Shown here one piece after another: positions 63,089 through 64,000 of a stretch of 64,000 bases of DNA; position 1 is the first letter of the stretch, and each line of letters opens with the position of its first letter. Source of the DNA: Niabella sp. (GTDB lineage Bacteria; Bacteroidota; Bacteroidia; Chitinophagales; Chitinophagaceae); contig JAGIAT010000012.1 of assembly GCA_017744715.1 (NCBI GenBank), positions 186,001 through 250,000 on the forward strand, read 5' to 3'. The position numbers and the translations under genes are program-made. A model generated the notes under the pieces. It made no database searches. It was not told where the DNA came from and was given only the letters and a program-made list of their open reading frames with translations.

Positions 63089-64000
63089 ATGACAAAGAAT
63101 CGTATTTCGTTTATCGCACTGATGTTCCTGGCTGTAGTGGGGATGATTGTTGCCTGTACAAATCCCTTTAAAGATCTGGAGATCTCGGTTAGCAGCAACG
63201 TGTTTAAAAATGTGGTGAACCTGGAAGTAGGCAGCAGTGCAGGTACCTCGATGGAAAATGCAACGGTGGCCATTACAGGGCCGGACGCAGATAAAATTTA
63301 TAATGCAGAAGGGAAAAAACTCTTTAAAGTTACCGGTGGCTTTTTGTTTTTAGCGGTGGATCCCAATGTAGTGGTAAATGAACAGGCTCCGCTGAACATC
63401 AATGTGGCGATTGCGGCGGCCAACCATTTAGGAGTACAGATACCTGTGAAAATAACAGGCAGCGAAAAAATTACCATGCGGAAGGTGGTATTGCTGAACA
63501 CGGCAGCGGCTGCTGCCGACATGGCCATAAAAAATACATCAGTGGCATTGGGCGCCAACGGAACACCTGCATCGGATGTTACTGTAAATATTCCGCCGCC
63601 TGCCGGAGCTTCGGAGTCGGCCACCATTACCATTCCGGCAGGAACGCAGTTCAGAGATGCAAATAATAATGTGATTTCGGGAACCGATCTGAAAGTAAGT
63701 ATGGTTGTTCCCAAAACCGGATCGGAGAGCCTTGCAGAGGTATTTCCGGGAGGAACTGGTTTAACGCAGCCGGCTATTCAAACAGCCAGCGGTACCAGTG
63801 CCGGTGCACTGTTGCCCGGGGGAATGTCTGAAGTGAGTTTCTCCCTGAACGGTACGGCCATCACAAATTTTTCCAAGCCGGTTGACCTGGGTATCAGCCT
63901 CGACCCGGATTTTGTGAATCCCGAAACCGGTCAGAAGGTAAAGGCCGGAGACAAACTGAGTGTATTCAGTTTCTCCAGCAATAATCCGATATGGAAACAT
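63089..64000 (+). CDS. Secreted lipoprotein, unknown (3' end outside window)
   Basis: The frame opens at ATG 63089 and is still open at the last base, giving 304 residues here. The leader ends in IVAC (lipobox), so it is a lipoprotein. The mature part is rich in alanine, threonine, valine and glycine in strand-like stretches (VVNLEVGSSAGTSMENATVA, and SVALGANGTPASDVTVNI, FSLNGTAITNFSKPVDLGIS), which suggests tandem immunoglobulin-like beta domains. It follows the barrel protein by 21 bp. A surface or exopolysaccharide-associated structural role is possible but not shown. Confidence 0.7.
   Translation, partial: MTKNRISFIALMFLAVVGMIVACTNPFKDLEISVSSNVFKNVVNLEVGSSAGTSMENATVAITGPDADKIYNAEGKKLFKVTGGFLFLAVDPNVVVNEQAPLNINVAIAAANHLGVQIPVKITGSEKITMRKVVLLNTAAAAADMAIKNTSVALGANGTPASDVTVNIPPPAGASESATITIPAGTQFRDANNNVISGTDLKVSMVVPKTGSESLAEVFPGGTGLTQPAIQTASGTSAGALLPGGMSEVSFSLNGTAITNFSKPVDLGISLDPDFVNPETGQKVKAGDKLSVFSFSSNNPIWKH

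Overview
The window comes from a Bacteroidota chromosome, most likely a Chitinophagaceae relative (Niabella or Chitinophaga type). The evidence is two SusC/SusD pairs, many secreted lipoproteins and glycoside hydrolases, TAnnTTTG-type -7 promoter elements in front of several genes, very few Shine-Dalgarno sequences, and dispersed Bacteroidota-style intergenic repeats. The genus is an inference. No rRNA, tRNA, CRISPR array, integrase or transposase was found.

Region 1 (1-21400, almost all on +) is a polysaccharide utilization locus (PUL). It holds a 5'-truncated sulfatase, a Tat-exported clan GH-D (GH36-like) hydrolase, a BNR/Asp-box hydrolase, a large DUF3604/PHP protein with a propeller-like N-terminus, a secreted GH36 alpha-galactosidase, an NHL propeller protein, a DHDPS/N-acetylneuraminate lyase family aldolase, an SGNH esterase, SusC/SusD, a terminator and a sodium:solute symporter. 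It ends in the 5' stub of a second aldolase, whose remainder is replaced by an array of ~108-bp repeats. Together the genes suggest import and breakdown of a sulfated or esterified, alpha-galactosylated glycan, with aldol cleavage of an acidic sugar; the true substrate is unknown.

Region 2 (22183-34962) is a second PUL on the minus strand, read FAD oxidoreductase, MFS transporter, SusC, SusD and two GH51 alpha-L-arabinofuranosidases. A divergent LacI-family regulator and a strong palindromic operator candidate sit between it and the operon. The predicted substrate is an arabinose-decorated glycan.

Region 3 (35291-37454) is a TetR, small HMA-like protein and MFS exporter operon with a TetR-type operator. 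Region 4 (38027-53623) is mostly housekeeping or general: two secreted unknowns, a GloA2/YaeR-type VOC protein, a giant alpha-2-macroglobulin that carries a SusC-like signature just before its A2M domain, protein-L-isoaspartate methyltransferase, a LysE-family exporter, a membrane Fe-S oxidoreductase, a PyrR-type phosphoribosyltransferase, dienelactone hydrolase, cytidylate kinase and a Gfo/Idh/MocA oxidoreductase.

Region 5 (53911-58740) holds a papain-family peptidase, a transglutaminase-like protein and a leucine-rich-repeat protein fused to a TonB C-terminal domain. Region 6 (58741-64000) looks like the start of an exopolysaccharide or surface locus. It has a LuxR-type response regulator with a degenerate receiver, a polyprenyl-phosphate sugar transferase, a beta-barrel protein and a lipoprotein cut by the window end. 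The upstream regions of the regulator and the transferase share a promoter-associated motif.
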